Of a DNA stretch of 64,000 bases, positions 46,409 through 60,431 are shown in pieces. The translations under genes and the position numbers were made by a program. Source of the stretch: Monosporascus cannonballus (lineage: Eukaryota; Ascomycota; Sordariomycetes; Xylariales); contig QJNS01000063.1 in the NCBI GenBank assembly GCA_004154925.1, positions 1 to 64,000 of the forward strand, in the 5' to 3' direction. Within the stretch, counting starts at the first letter, position 1, and every line of letters starts with the position of its first letter. The notes under the pieces were generated by a model. It saw only the letters and a list, made by a program, of their open reading frames with translations. It searched no databases and was not told the origin of the DNA.

Positions 46409-49400
46409 CGGGAATTAAGATATAAACTTAGAATTGTTATAAATACGCTAATACGGAATTTTGATTAACGGAAAAACTGGCCAAATAAAGTTCGTTTTGT
46501 TGTTTATTAACAAACGAAAAAAAAAATTAAAATCTTAATATTCGAGCGATAATAACAATAAATACAAGCATAAAAATATAACAAAAACCTTATTACATAA
46601 AAAGATCAAATATAAGAAAAGAATAAGTATTAAAAAAATACGACGTATCGTTATTATTATTAAAGCGAAATTGAAATAATTAAATTACAATTTAAAATAA
46701 TAACAAGGAGAGTTCCAAAAATTAAAAAATTTAATTAATATATTATTATAATAATATAGGTATAAATAACTTTTTAAAAAAGAACTTAATACGAAATTAC
46801 GAAAATATAATAAATACAGTCATAAAATAATTCTAAAAAAAGGATTTTCGATACAGTTTAACTTATTTATAATCTTAGCAAAAACGAACTGCGCATTTTT
46901 AAAAAAATACCTGGAAAACCGGCTATAAAAAAATAAATTTGACCTTCGAAATTAACAATAAGGTATCTTATATTTTTCGTATTTTGAGAAAATAAAAAAT
47001 TACAATTTATAATTATTTATCGGTAACCTAACGATATTATTATTAAAAATTAAACCTTATTATTTTTAATTACGGAAATAAAAAAACGATTTTACGGAAT
47101 TAAATAATTCAAAATATTGATTTCAAAAACAAATATAACATTGTTAAAATTGAGAAAACATATAAATAAAAAATAATTTTAGAACGAAATGTAACTTATT
47201 TAAATATTTAATTATATTAATAAAATTTACGAACGTACTAGTAATTTTTTAATAAATACTTCATTACGTATTATAAGAATATCTCAATATTTTCGGCGTT
47301 TATTATGTTAATAACATTTTTATATTTTCGAAAATAAAAGTAATATATAGAAAATACATTTATAAAACTTTTAAAATTTTATAAGATATAAAATTCTTTA
47401 TTAACGTAAAAAAAGATTAATTCCATATATAGGAAGTAAAATATCTAAAATATATAATTACCTTAAAATATATTAAAATAAACTATTAAAAAATCATTAT
47501 AATTATAAAATAATAAATATTAAGAACAATAAAAAGAGATAAGTATTCCTTAAATTCGCCAATTATTACAAAAGGTTTATTCGAAATTTTAGCTGGATAA
47601 TTATATTCTTACGGAATTTTAAGAAAAAAAAGAATTTAAATAAATGCCAAATAAGGAAAAAATATTTTAAAATATGAAAAATACGATTACCAATAAGTTA
47701 ATATTAATTATATATAATTTAATCCGTGCCGTTAAATTAAAAACCGATATTTCGGCTTACGCATTAAACGTAATAATAGGATAACGAAATAATTAAAATG
47801 AATTATATTTTATTATATTCCTTTCGTAAAAATTGAAAAAAGCCGTATTTAATTATAATATTTTAAAAAAGGAATTTATAATTATTATTACAATATATTA
47901 AGTATTTAGGTATTTTTTAAAAAAGGATTTGCATTAAATGAAAGTTTATATAAATTATTAAAATTTTACCCGATTTATTACAATCAAAAAGTTTACAAAA
48001 TAATAATTAAAATACGCAAAAAATTTGGCGAATTTTGATTTCGTTATTATTAATAAAAAACACTTTAAAAACGGCAAAATAAATACTTTAAGTAAATAAC
48101 CAAACTTCGAAAGAAAATTGGTCAAAATTAATTATATAATTTTTAATATTATTATAAAAACATATTTACGTTTACCGCAATTTACAAAAATCCGAGTAAT
48201 ACCTTTAAATATACATGAAAAAACCTAATAAAATAATACGGGGTCCCAAAAAATTAAATAATAAACAAAATAAAAATTTCTTAAAGCTACTAAAATATAT
48301 TAATACGAAAAATATATACATGTTAATTATACGGATATTTATATATTTATAAAGCCCTAAAATAACTTTAATATATATATTTGTTTTTTAGATTAAAATT
48401 TACAATATATAAAGTTATATAGTAATACGATATTTACATTAAAACAAAAGTACGACGATATAAATTATATAAAGAATTATAACTATTATTAAGCGCAAAG
48501 TAATTATAATATTTAATTACTTTCGATTTTATTATAATATTTTTTATATTAAAAAAATCCAGTTCTGGATATACATTATAAGAATATTTTCGTAATCTTT
48601 AATCGATTTTCGAAGTTTTAGTATTTTTACCATATTATAACAATATAAAGGCCAATTAATTAACATATATTCTTTTCAAATATACTTTCAATTTACATAA
48701 ATTACCGAAAAAATTATACCAAAACAAAAATTCGTATTCGCATCAATATTTTAACAAGATCTTATAACATAAATCGGCTTAAATTACAAATTATTTAATA
48801 TATTTAAACCTTAAACAAATGGACAAATAAAACGCATATATTAAATTTTGAAAATTTACCTACGAAATTATATAAATTAACAAATTATTAATTACATAAT
48901 TAACTTATAATACCTATTACTATAAAAATGTTAAAATAATATGAATAAATCCAAATATTGGTTTTATTTTAAAAGCTTATAAAAAATACGTAATAACGGT
49001 TTAATGAATATTAAAACAATTTTTACGTTAAAATAATTCCGATAATTATATTAACAAATAAAAATAAAACTGGAATTTGTACGGAATTAAATAAATAAAT
49101 ATTATAACTAAACAAAATTAAAAGAATTAACATCCGAAAAAGGAAAAAATAATTCGCCTCGTTTCAAAAAACATTTAAACAAAACGACCTAAGAAAAAAC
49201 TCGATTTTAAATATATCGGCCTATACAAAATCGCCAGGAAAATCTCAAAAAATAACTATTAATTAAAATTTCCACCTAAAATCAAATTGTATTTAATTTT
49301 CTATGTTTTTCTACTTAAATTAATAGCAATTATAATTAAAATACATACGGCATAAAACGATATGAAAATAAAAAACGAACAAATATACGAAATAAAAAAA

Positions 49401-50171
49401 CTTTAATATACAAAAACAAAATAAATTTACCTAATATCTAATTAAATAAAAAAAGTAGCCGGATTTCAAAAACACCTAAAAATCTGCCAGAAATCTTATT
49501 AACGCCTAACGCCTATTAAAGAACTTTTTCTAATAACAAGGAACGTATTCTAATTAACAGCCGACCAATGGATAGCCGAAATATAAGCCAATCGGCCGCA
49601 ATATATACTAACGTAAGAGCCGTAACGGCAACCTTCAATTATTTTTGTTGCCGACTTTTTTGTTCTTTTAATTCGTCTAACAATTAAAATATACGTTATA
49701 TTATAATAACGCTTTTCGAACGAACTAATACCTTTTACTTACGCAAACGAATAAAACATTTTTTTTTAAATATTTACGTTAAACATCGAAATAAAGCCGT
49801 TAACGCTTTAACAATTGCTTTCCGGCAAAGGTTTTTTCGCGTTCTAGACGTTAATACTTCTAGCGAATATTGTGCAAAGAAAAATAAATACGCCGGTACC
49901 ATCATAAAATCGATTTCGATTAATACATTCCCTATATCTTAAAAAGTCTTTCATCATTTTACATTTTATATTTTTCGAAAAATAATAAAAATAAGGCATA
50001 ATTTCGTAACCAACTTCGTTAAAGATTTTCATAAAATTAACACGACGAACGGTAAAAAAACGAAAAACGCAACGAATCTTAGAAATACGAAACGGTATAA
50101 ATAAAAACAAAAAAACAATACTTACTGAACAAAAAAAAACTTAAAAACAAATTTTTAAGAAAACAAAATCG
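46409..50171 (+). pseudogene. Element G pol after the F insertion: RT, RNase H, integrase, chromodomain
   Basis: Sequence resumes in the protease-RT linker. RT has a catalytic block VYYVNNIFIFS at 47298-47330, where both catalytic Asp codons have become Asn (AAT AAC at 47310-47315), as RIP on GAT/GAC predicts. Integrase shows a core near 48420-48560 and NGQIKRI followed by ILKIYLRNYIN near 48800-48880 (for GQTERxNQxLExYLRxY). The chromodomain remnant is at 49430-49530. AAGAAAACAAAATCG precedes the 3' LTR as a polypurine tract. A minus-strand 88-codon frame (49844-50110) in the 3' region is antisense to low-complexity sequence and is not a gene. Confidence 0.8.
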
Positions 50172-50556
50172 TATTACGGGCTAATAGGCTGCGGCCTTAA
50201 GAGGGGGTTAAACAAGGATTATACGGACCACCATATAAATTACGTAACGGTAATAATTACCAAATTAATAATTAAAAATAATTAAAAAGAATTATAAGCG
50301 ATTGTAATTATTATCAGGCGTATAATTATAAATAATTAAGCTAAAAAGGAAAAAAATATAGAAGTTCGTTATTTCTATAACTTAAATACTTCCAAGTTAT
50401 AATATTTATTAATATAACATTATTACTTAAAGCACCTTGGGTATTACGAGACGTAATACGTTACTGTATTTATTGCTTAGATTCCCACGATACTCCTGCT
50501 AACATAAACCCGTACGACTAAGGTTTAATAGTTGGTTAAACAGCCTAACCGTTACA
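50172..50556 (+). repeat. 3' LTR of element G (family A)
   Basis: 385 bp from TATTACGGGC to CCTAACCGTTACA, whose unmutated TTACA end shows how the others terminate. It aligns with the 5' LTR at 38221. Its inner portion (50440-50556) is less mutated than the U3 side. Confidence 0.9.
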
Positions 50557-51638
50557 TTAATGAACATATTTTCAAAAACTATAATATTTTACATATGGTT
50601 TTAATATGTAATTTAAAAGAATTTAAATTACATCATTTTGTCAAATCCTAAAAATACAAATAATTCTTTATCAGAAACAATTTCATATAATACGCCTTAT
50701 ACATTAAGAATGTTGTTTTATAAATATATTTTTTATTAAATATTAATATGTTTTTATTAATGTAAAAAACAAAAGAGTTTATTAAGTTGGTTGACGATCA
50801 TAAAAATATGATCGTATTATATTATTAGAGTTATTATTTTAACTGAAATAAATTCAAAAATTATATTCATAAAAGTACAATCATCAAATCGATTAACTGT
50901 CAATAATATTTATGATTTTTTGTATAATATATAACCTTAAATTTTGGCTTCATTATAATACTATATTATGATTATATTTTTTAAAATATTATAGGTATGT
51001 TCCAAATATTCAATATATTACAAATAATTTATCATAATATCAATAGTTTTAAACTCAAAGGATGGATATTTATAAATAAAACAAATTAAATATTTTTAAT
51101 ATTTTTTCAAAATATATATTTACTTATGTTTTGGAATTTCTAATATATTAACGTTATATTGTAAAAGTCTTTTAGTATACAGCTCATAATATAATATGCT
51201 TTATTATAATGTTATAGAACAGTAAATATTCCTTTCACATAATATCGACTACTATATAATTGATTGCAATTAATAATTTTAGAAATATTTTTATTTAGTT
51301 AAACTAATTATTGTATGAATTTTTGAAACTTTTTTATAAGTAATAACACAATGAAAATTCCGCTTTTTGTTTAAAATATTACAGTTATTATTTTGTATAA
51401 TATTTCATTTTAATAACAAAGCAAAGTTTTTATAAGTTATATTAATTTTATTTTCATAAATACTTTTTTAAAAAAACTGTTCAAATTTTCACACAGCAAT
51501 AATAATTATGATATATTACGTCTGTAAATAACGTAATTAAATTTCGTTGTTATTTATTTTAAACGAAAAAAAAATAATAAATATCAATTTAATTTAAATA
51601 TTTTAATGTATTACATAAGTCAGCTAGTTATATAAGTA
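50557..51638 (-). pseudogene. Element H, part 2: integrase/RNase H region
   Basis: Continuation of the minus-strand gypsy H after element G (the first 5 bp are the TTAAT duplication). TTGGTTGACGATCATAAAAA at about 50788 aligns with TTGATCGACGATTACGAAAA at 5178 in element 1b, which places it in the integrase core. It is strongly AT-rich; no further domain is readable by eye. It ends at the TA of the TIR element. Confidence 0.65.
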
Positions 51639-52449
51639 ACCTGGACACTTTTTAAAACCTCGTAACAATTAATCCAAATACCTTAATTATAACCTATCGC
51701 ATTAATTTAAATTAACCATATTCTTTTTCTATAACCATATCTATAGGTTTTTTACCAAATGCATATATTATATCAAATCTTATTCCGGTCGCCGTATTGC
51801 TATTTTTTCCGTTTAACCCGTTTGCGACCGATTATTTCCTAGCGCGTCCGAATCAATATTTCCCCTATTTCGAAAATATTAAAGCCGACCGACAAAAAAA
51901 TAATTATCGACCGAATTTCAAACCCACATACGCAAATGTTTTTTATCCGGCTTTAAAACGTAAAAGATATTTCTAAAAATCGTTATATTAGAAGATTATA
52001 AGGCTTTGTTATACGGCGCATTATAAGGCTATAAGGCAAGGTTAGGGAGCTTATTATAGGGCGCGTTAAAAGGCGGGTTAAAGGGCATATCGTAATATTA
52101 TAGAACTAATCGGAATTACAATTCCATTTTACGCATTTAATATTATTAAAACAAACGCTTCCATTAAAGAAAAATACTTACTATATTGAATAAACAAGTT
52201 ATTTTAGTTAATAAAAAAGGTAATAATAAAAAAATATTATTAATAACTATTAAAGATAACTGTCGTAAGAAGCCTAAGAGGAAAAAAAGGCAATACGGCA
52301 TCCGCAATAACCTTAATAAAATGCGTATACCTATAAAAAAGCTATATATACGGCTAGCGAAAAAGAATACAGTTAATTTGAATTAATTCAATATGTTATA
52401 GTAAAGTGATTTGGAGAAACTTTTGCAAGGTGCTAAAAAGTGTTTAGCT
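51639..52449. mobile_element. 811-bp TIR element flanked by TA, possibly a pogo/Fot1-type derivative
   Basis: Bounded by TA on both sides (51637-51638, 52450-52451), with inverted ends ACCTGGACACTTTTTAAAAC and AGCTAAACACTTTTTAGCAC that match at most positions. It is too short for a whole transposase. A 66-codon Lys/Arg-rich frame at 52186-52386 (KKPKRKKRQYGIRNN) and a preceding partly open stretch (about 51800-52180) could be a C-terminal transposase remainder, as in pogo-like elements, but no catalytic residue is visible. 52000-52080 has repeated TTATAAGGC/GGCGCGTT words. It may be a deletion derivative moved by a related transposase. Confidence 0.65.
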
Positions 52450-52904
52450 TATTTGTATATCCAGCTTATTTGAGTAATATTTGATTACGGAATTATTATA
52501 TTTAAATTATGAAACAAAATAACCATTTTTAAATTAATATGACGCAACAAATTTTATTTAGTTATAATTGATTTCTGAATAATTATATATAGATTTTTCC
52601 AATATATTTTCATAATTTGTATTATATATATAAATATAGATACCAAGGTTTAATAAAACTATATTATATTCGTTACAGTTTATAATATATATATAATTAT
52701 TCTAATAAATATGATTATTTAGGAATTTTCAATTTTAGTAATCCTTTTAAGACTTATTTTAATTGTTATATTATTTATATATAAAATTCAAACCTTTCAC
52801 AGTTAATTAATAATATAATAATTTATATAATATTTAGAAAATGTATATATATATAGTATATCTACTTTTTACATTTTTTAAAAAATCAAAATAATATCGA
52901 AATA
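52450..52904 (-). pseudogene. Element H, part 3: RNase H to RT
   Basis: Last visible part of H. Sequence near 52850-52904 (CTTTTTACATTTTTTAAAAA then ATAATATCGAAATATG) aligns with the RT catalytic block of 1b at 6430-6480. It is cut at 52905 by the LTR of element I; the 5' part of H must lie beyond the window or be lost. Confidence 0.6.
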
Positions 52905-53245
52905 TGTTATAACCTTACGGTCTTGGCTTTCTTAGAAACGGTCGAGTCCACGAAGAAAACAAACACCGACCACCGCCAAAATATTACGTAATCAGCTTCA
53001 AGGTTTCAAGATACCAAGCACTTTAAGCCGTTGAAGCTGGCAAAAAAATTCAAAAGGCTTAACGGGCTTAAGATTTTAAACTATTTAAGCACCTTAAGCC
53101 AAAATAAAAATATATGCGTTCCTTATTTCTATAATTTAAATTATTCAAATATGTAATAATTATTCAGTACTTAAATTATACGTAATATTACGAAATATAA
53201 TATATTATTATATTTAATTTTTAAAATTTTATGATATTTTGATTA
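52905..53245 (+). repeat. 5' LTR of element I, left part
   Basis: Starts TGTTATAACCTTACGG, has TAGAAACGGTC and TTACGTAA in the positions shared by other families, then a distinct centre with repeated TTAAGCC/GGCTTAA words (53030-53100), the TATA block AAAATATATGCGTTCC and the R/U5 block up to ATATTTTGATTA. The LTR is interrupted by element E and resumes at 60622-60681. Confidence 0.85.
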
Positions 53246-53452
53246 TATGAGAATACAGCCTCTATCACCATAAGGCTGGTAGCCGACCAGTTACCAATCA
53301 CGCACCGACCCACTTACTAATATAAATCTACAATCTGGCAGCTAATAGAAAACGCCAAATAGAAATAACCTAATATATTTACTTCTTGCAATCTGTTTTA
53401 TAACTAGTGGGAAATCGCCTTATTCCAGCTTATAATTAGGTTAAATTTTATA
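53246..53452 (+). repeat. 5' LTR of element E
   Basis: 207 bp, TATGAGAATACAGCC (from TGTAAAAATACAGCC) to TTTTATA. GGCTGGTAGCCGACCAG and CTGGCAGC remain recognisable against the solo LTR; the second half is more mutated. Confidence 0.88.
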
Positions 53453-55699
53453 GTTCTTTTATTTTTGTCATAAAAAATAAGGTAATAATTACTAAAAGAA
53501 AAACTCGCCGATTACAAAACGAACAGAAATTATTAATCGAAAAGACCGCCGATCAGAATTTAACAAACGAACGATTTATTACAATATAAAAACAGGTTAA
53601 AAAACTTATAATAAAGCTATAACGGATAAACAATTACGGTCTCCGAGATCTAAAATCTTTTTATATATATAATAAGGACATATCCCGATAACCGTTAATT
53701 AAACAATTAAAAAGCGAACGTAATATAGTAACTGCCTTTCGAATATTAAAATAAAAAAGTTAAACCTTTTAATAATTACTAAATCTTAAATATTATTCGT
53801 TAATAAAACAAATAATGTTCGGAATTAATTTCATAATTAGCCGAATAACAAATAATGGCATAAATTAAAAAAATAAAGTTTTATAAGATAAATACGATAT
53901 CATCGTAAAAGTCTAACGGTAATAATAAGCAAATACCGCATTATAATTACCCGAAACTTTCCGAACGCGCATTAATTAAAAGAAATTAGATAAAACCTAT
54001 TACGAAAATTTACGCCGAAAGGGCACAGCAAATTGCCTTTATTTATATCTAATAGGCCATAAGCTATATGGACGTTTTTTTTACGAACACTTAATAATTA
54101 TATTACCTTTTGCTAAATTTTCTTAATTACGATAAAAATTAAAAATAAACAATTTATATATTTTTATTAGGAAATATTATATAAACTTTAATCTTTTCGA
54201 TAAGGGATATACGGAATAATTTATGGAATTAGAATAAGGTTTTACTTAATCGCTGTTAAATTTTTTGGTTAAATAGAAATTTCTAATTTATAAAATAAAG
54301 CTTATAAATATTTTTAACTCCAAAAATAATCGGGATAATTAACGTTTTATTTTTAATTATTTTTATAAGTTAATACCAAGGTTACGAAATATTTTGTTAC
54401 GAAAAGACATTAAGCTAAAATAAATTAATAACTCAACAAATCAAATAAAACGCTATTAGAATGTTTAAAGAAAACAAAGAAAAAACCGATTATTTTCCGT
54501 TAAAATTATTGATAAAAATAAACGATCCTATTTTAACATTTTCGGAAAAACATTGCCCAAAATAAATTAAAGGCGTTACATAAAAGTAATAAGGCCCGTA
54601 AACGTTCTTATATTCGAACGGCAAATAATCGCCGATTTAATTACAATCGTAATAAATTCGTACGATTTATTATCTTTAATTTTCATAGAGATTTATTTAA
54701 ACATTATAATTATAAAAAACCAGGGTATAAAAAGGTAACTTCTAAATTTAAAAAGCCTGCGAAAACCTTATTTTTGCGCTCATACGGAAATAAATCGCCG
54801 AAAGCCGTATAAAACGTTACAATATATAACCATAAATCAGATTAATCTCTAAACGTAAACCCAAAACAAGAACCGGAATAAACGTATACACCCCGTCCAT
54901 TTCGGTTAATAATTGCAAAATGGCTAAAATAAAACTATATTTTGAAAAAAGGCATTTATTACTAAAAATACGGAAAACATAACAACCCAAATAAATATAC
55001 GTATCGGAATAAAGATAAATATTAAAAATAAAAAGGTAACAAGGAAGTGTGATTTCTAATTAATTTCTATAAATATTTCGGGCCTTATAAACGTTAAAAG
55101 CGCATATATTAAATATTTTAATGCTTACGAAACTTTTATCCACATAATAAATAAGAACGGCAAGGAACGAAAATTTAAACACATTAATTTTATAATATAC
55201 TGTAATTAAAAAACGCCCGACATCTTAATATCAAAACTCGGAATAAATAAATTAAGTATTTTCATAAATATAATTATATATTCAGAATTATACGGATTAA
55301 TATAAAAAGCCTGTAAAAAATCGTAAATTTAAGGTTTTCCGATAAGCAAATTTATATTATTAATTTAATAAGTTCAGCCGAAAAGTTAAGTATCCTGGAT
55401 TTTAAGAAACAGTAAAAATAAAAGTTAACCGACATCCTAATATACCTAGAAAATTTCCGGCGAATATATTATGAGGAAATAACGAAAAAGATATGTTAAC
55501 TGCCAGCGGCAAAATATATAATAAATTTTATTTTAGGGAAAACGCATTTTTTTCGGCTTATTTTACGCTATTTCGGATGCTTAAAAAAAGTATTCGAAAA
55601 ATATATCCAAAGAAAACCTAAAAATAAGCCAGATACGTTATTCAAAAACGGACTTAAAAGTATTAATATTATATATACCTAAGAAGGATAACAGTTTCC

Positions 55700-56330
55700 G
55701 ATTATATATTAAATATAAAAGGTTAAATCGGGTAACGATAAAAAACCAATACCTTTTATTCTTAATTACGAAAATATTAAATTACTTAAAGTTTATTAAG
55801 GTATTTTCCAAACTTAATTTAAAAATTTATACAAACATGTTAAAATAAAAAACGGCAATTAATAAAATATTGTTTTTCGAATATAATACTTGTAATTTAA
55901 TTATACGATTATATTGTTTAGCCTAATTAAGGCGCTAATCTGGGTTTAAACTTATATATATTAAATATCAACTAAATAAATTAACTTTATCTATATAATA
56001 GAGCTAAATAATATAATTATTTATTCGAATAATAAAAGGAATTATATAAAATATTTCTAATTAATTCACAAAATTGTATTTGAACATTAATTATTTACGA
56101 AAATATTTTAATAATAACTTTTTAAAAAAAGTAAAGTTTTTAAAATTTACAATTAATATCAACAGTTTGAAAATAAACCAACAATAAATTGATAATATCG
56201 AAAAATAGCCAATGTTAAAATTAATTTATAATTTCTAAATACTTTTGAGGTTCGCATTCTTTTATTAGAAATTTATCGCCTATTATTTACCTATTACCAA
56301 ACATATTATTAAGCTTTTAAAAAAGGCGTA
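55700..56330 (+). pseudogene. Reverse transcriptase and linker remnant, element E
   Basis: The catalytic loop is decayed to ELNNIIIYSNN at 56001-56030 (for xLDDILIYSxx, both Asp codons now AAT). It is followed by HKIVFEH and LFTKI, as in the gypsy thumb. Near 56200-56290 the frame reads NIEK(x)PMLKLIYNF, then LLRFAFFY(x)KFIAYYLPI, matching WPxPxxxxxLQxFLGFANFYRRFI, which leads into RNase H. The order and spacing fit Ty3/gypsy. Stops replace Arg, Gln and Trp codons. Confidence 0.78.
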
Positions 56331-57149
56331 AAATAAAAATAAAAAAACACAATTACGATAACTTAAAAAACTTAAAATGCCGGTGTAAACCTTAAAAAAT
56401 ACTTTTTAATCGGCAATTATTTTGAGATATTAGGATGATATTAAAAATACCAATGTTTAAATAAGCGTTTCGGTAAAAACTATATTAAGCATATTTTTTA
56501 AAGAAATTACGAAAAACATTGTTATTTAATCATATACTAATTATACAAATTGAATTTAACCAATAAACGATAAATTACAAAATAATAAAAATTAACAACG
56601 ATGATAAAAATCGTAAAATATTAATAATAATACCTTAAAGATACGGAACAGGTTTTTTTTAATATTTTTTAATTATATAACGTTAAATATATAGTAAAAA
56701 CGCCGATACGTGATCTTAAAATGAAGTTAACACGATATATTTACCGTTTTGCATAATTTCATTTTAAAATTTAATACCGAATAGACGCCATTAATCCTGC
56801 AGATAAATGATTTAAACGCCCGGATTATATATTAAAGGAAATCGCGTAAAAAACGAAATTCTTACGTTATTTAAAAATATCGAATTTATCAATAATATGC
56901 CAAAAAGAGAACGAAAAATAATTATAAATATATACCGCGATTTAAAACATTGTAAGAACGTAAAAGGCCTTATAAGAATAACGCAAAATTCGTTTATTAT
57001 AAAATTCTCAGATAAGTTTCAGATGGCAGAAATTTAAGTAATTATTATTTGCGTAAAAGAAACGGAAAACCTTTATTATACGATCACAAAACACTTTCGA
57101 AAAAAAATGGGAAATTGAATATTTATTAAAGTTATCGATTGCGAATAAT

Positions 57150-58400
57150 TATATAAATGCAAATTATAATAATAATACATTTAACGGTTAAATTAGACCA
57201 ATTACAAATTACGACCGTATTACAATTGGATTTTAAAAAATATGAAAAAAATAAAATTCATATTAAAATTATTCTTTATAACTAATACGTTTTACGTCCT
57301 TTAGTAAAAAGGTTATCTAAGAACAAAACGGTATTTTAACTAAACGTTTCCCGATAATTTTATGATCAGGTCCGAAAATTATAAATTAACGCCTGAAATA
57401 ATATAAAATTAATATAAATAACTGAACGTTGAGCCAGAATAAAAAGAAAATATTTTTAGACTTAAATGAGGTTTTATATTATCTGGATAAATTCGTAATA
57501 TCGTCATAAGGCTCTTTACAGAAATAATTGAGTAATTAATACAATAATAAATTAAAGGCAAAATATATAAGATATATCCGTATGTTTAAACTAATAATTA
57601 AAAAACTTTAATAGGAAAATATGGCGAACGATATCCAAAAATATCCGAATTACCAAGGTATGATAGAATTACGCCATAAACTATATAAACAATTATAACC
57701 CTTATCGTTACTTAAATAACCTTTCTAAAAAATCGTATTAAATCTTTTTACAGAGCTTCTGAAAAACATAGGTTTAAACAGGCTGAAATACGACGTATTC
57801 TTGGTAATTATTAACCATTTTACGATTTTAAAATTATTTATTCCCATAATTAAAACTTTAACTATAATCGAATAAACTGGATTATTTTATAACAAAATTA
57901 AATACAAATTAGGTACGTTAACCGGAATTATTAATAATACAAATAAACTGTTAATAAATTAATTGTGGGTAAAACTTTCCAAAAAACGAAAATAAAACGG
58001 CGAATATCGAGAGCTTATTATCCTTAAACCAATAAATAAACGGAACGTATGTATTAAATCCTGAACTATTATTGCCGTAATTACGTTAATAAATATTAAA
58101 ATAATTAGATAAAATTATTATCAAAAGCGAAATTCATAAATAATAATACGCGAAATATATTTACAGGCCGGTTTCTATTCGAACCTTTATATAAATATTA
58201 TTTATATATACTAAAATAACTTTTATAAAAGTTTAAAAAATAAATATGAGCAATTAAAAAACGTTTCGAAAAATAATAATTGTTTATTAATTAATATACG
58301 AATATTAAAGAAATACAGCAGCCCAAAAAAGTGATATAATTAACCTTATATACCTATGGAGTTTAAATTAACGTAATAAAGAAATTTATTAATTAAAAGT
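57150..58400 (+). pseudogene. Integrase remnant, element E
   Basis: Plus-strand frames give HN(x)NFN-type core sequence followed at 58005-58090 by SRAYYP(x)TNK(x)TERMY(x)ILNYY, matching TAYHPQTDGQTERMNQxLExYLR, with RNYVNKY after it. At 58120-58170 FINNNTRNIFTGRFLFEPLY matches AEFAYNNxxxxSTGxSPFxLxYG. This is the gypsy integrase C-terminal core carrying the catalytic Glu, which is still Glu here. No chromodomain could be recognised downstream, unlike in elements 1b, 2, 3 and G. Confidence 0.8.
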
Positions 58401-60431
58401 GTTAAGTTCAAACATAAAAACTTCTTATTTATTTATATCCGGGTTATAATTAAAAAAGAATTTAGATTTTAACTATATAAAATAATCCTTTTTATTAAAT
58501 ATTAACAGATGTATAATATATTTTTAATATCTTTATTAAAACCGTAATATAACCGGAAATTAAATAACTTCCAAATAACCTTACCGGATTCAATAAAAAG
58601 ATATGGAAAATAAGTAATAAAATATATCGTCCGCCAATAAAATAATTGGAAGTAACGTAAATATGTCATTAAATAAAAAAGTTGGCCTGTAAAATATAAT
58701 ACGTCAAAACCTCGAAAGAATTTTAATATGCGCTTAAAATATTATAACGTTATAAAAAAAGTTAAATACGTACATAAAAAATAGGATAACCCAAAAACCG
58801 TAAAATAATAACCAATCGGAAAATAATAGCCTAATAATTATTAAAATTATAAAAGTTAATTTAAAGTAAATTTACAATATTAATATTAAAATAGTACCTG
58901 TTCATATAAATATTTTTAAGTTTTTAACGAATAATTATTTGGTAGCATACCGGTCGAAAATTAATAAACGAGGTTAAAAAATCGAACCTTTATTTTGAAA
59001 ATAAAGTTTCGCATATAATCATTAATTCTTATATTAATTAACTATTAATAAACATATTAACAACATTTATATAAAAATATCGGAAATTAATTAAAGAATA
59101 TATAAAAGCAAAACGTAGATATATTAATTAAATGTGCAAGGTGTAAAACTCGGAAAAAACTTAAAACGGTTTCTTTATATAAAATAAGACCCAAATAATC
59201 AGAACATAATTTATTATTAGATGGAAGTAAGGTTCTATTCCTGAAACGTGTAACGTTTTTAGGTTTAGTAATAACCTTATCGGATAAAGCCGTTTTTTAA
59301 TTATGGTTCCTAATAAATATTAAAATTTTCTTAAAGTATCGGAAAAAGGGCGGAGAATAGTCGTAAATAAGGAGCATAACGGTATAACAACCTTTAAAAA
59401 TAACCTTATTTAGTAAGGTACCTTAAAATTACGCCTAATCGAAAATTAATCGCGGAATAATAAAAAAACACGTAATATTTATAAAAAGGATTTAAAGTTA
59501 TAAACCTATAAAATGGGGTTAAAGGTGGATTTTCGCAATTATAACGAATGACCAGAAATCGATTTCCGTTATATTAATAAAATAATATTCCTTAATAATA
59601 ACCGTATTAAAGGCAAATTTGGTTTCGCGAAAAACGTTAAGTCGATAACCGACCGTAATTACGGCGGAATATTCGTATTAGGTATTTATAATAGGAATTT
59701 TTTCGCGCTAGTCGATTAACTCCTAATTATCGGTACCGAATTAAAAAAACGTTTAGGCGGTCCCTTTAAGGACGATCGAAATTTAAACAGAAATTAAATA
59801 ACAATATTAATAATATTAAAAATAATTACTTATTACGACAAAGGTTTTATAATAACACTTATTTACAACATAATTTAAGGCGTTTAAAATTTAAACCTCA
59901 ATCGTAAGATAATCAAATTAACGTTATATTACATAAATATTATATAATTTATTACCGCTAATGAAACAATTAATCTATATCTTATTATCGGTATCGAAAA
60001 AATAACGTTATAGGAAATCCCAGTTTTTATAAATATTAACATACTACTTTTTTTAGAATTCCTTACGAAAAGAAATGGCGAACGGAAGTAATACCCAAAA
60101 TAAACGAAAAAGGCGAAATAGAAACAAAGAAATATAGGAAATTAAATCGAACGCGTAAATAAAAACTATAAAAACGTGGGCGCAAAAAGGGAAAAAAAAT
60201 ACAAGAAATAGGGTAAAAATAAACAATAATAAGAAATTGGGCAGAATATAACTAATTACGTAATATAGCACGTATTAACTATTATACCAATTATTGATAA
60301 CATAATATAACGGTAATTTATCGGCAAACCTACGGAACCAGATTTACGAAACATATTATATTAAATGAATAGTAATATTTTTTAAAAATTAACAAGTTAA
60401 AAGAGGAAAATAATTATTAAAATATAACCCG

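Larger units (their letters stand above)
38221..50556 (+). mobile_element. Element G: full-length Ty3/gypsy chromovirus with nested element F
   Basis: Plus-strand element with LTRs 38221-38604 and 50172-50556, flanked by perfect TTAAT duplications (38216-38220 and 50557-50561). Without the nested F and its 5-bp duplication it is about 6.72 kb. Gag (with a decayed knuckle near 39460-39510) and protease (around 40560-40690) precede the F insertion at 40793; RT (46900-47400), RNase H, integrase (48260-48930) and chromodomain (49430-49530) follow it. It inserted into element H. All frames are broken. Confidence 0.92.

Noticed and set aside
49844..50110. 88-codon minus-strand ORF
   Set aside because: It is antisense to the 3' region of element G between chromodomain and LTR; no conservation in the matching region of element 2.
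60053..60271. 72-codon minus-strand ORF of Phe/Leu/Ile-rich membrane-like sequence
   Set aside because: It is antisense to Lys/Glu/Asn-rich sequence of element E near its 3' LTR; such TM-like frames arise automatically opposite AAA/GAA-rich strands.
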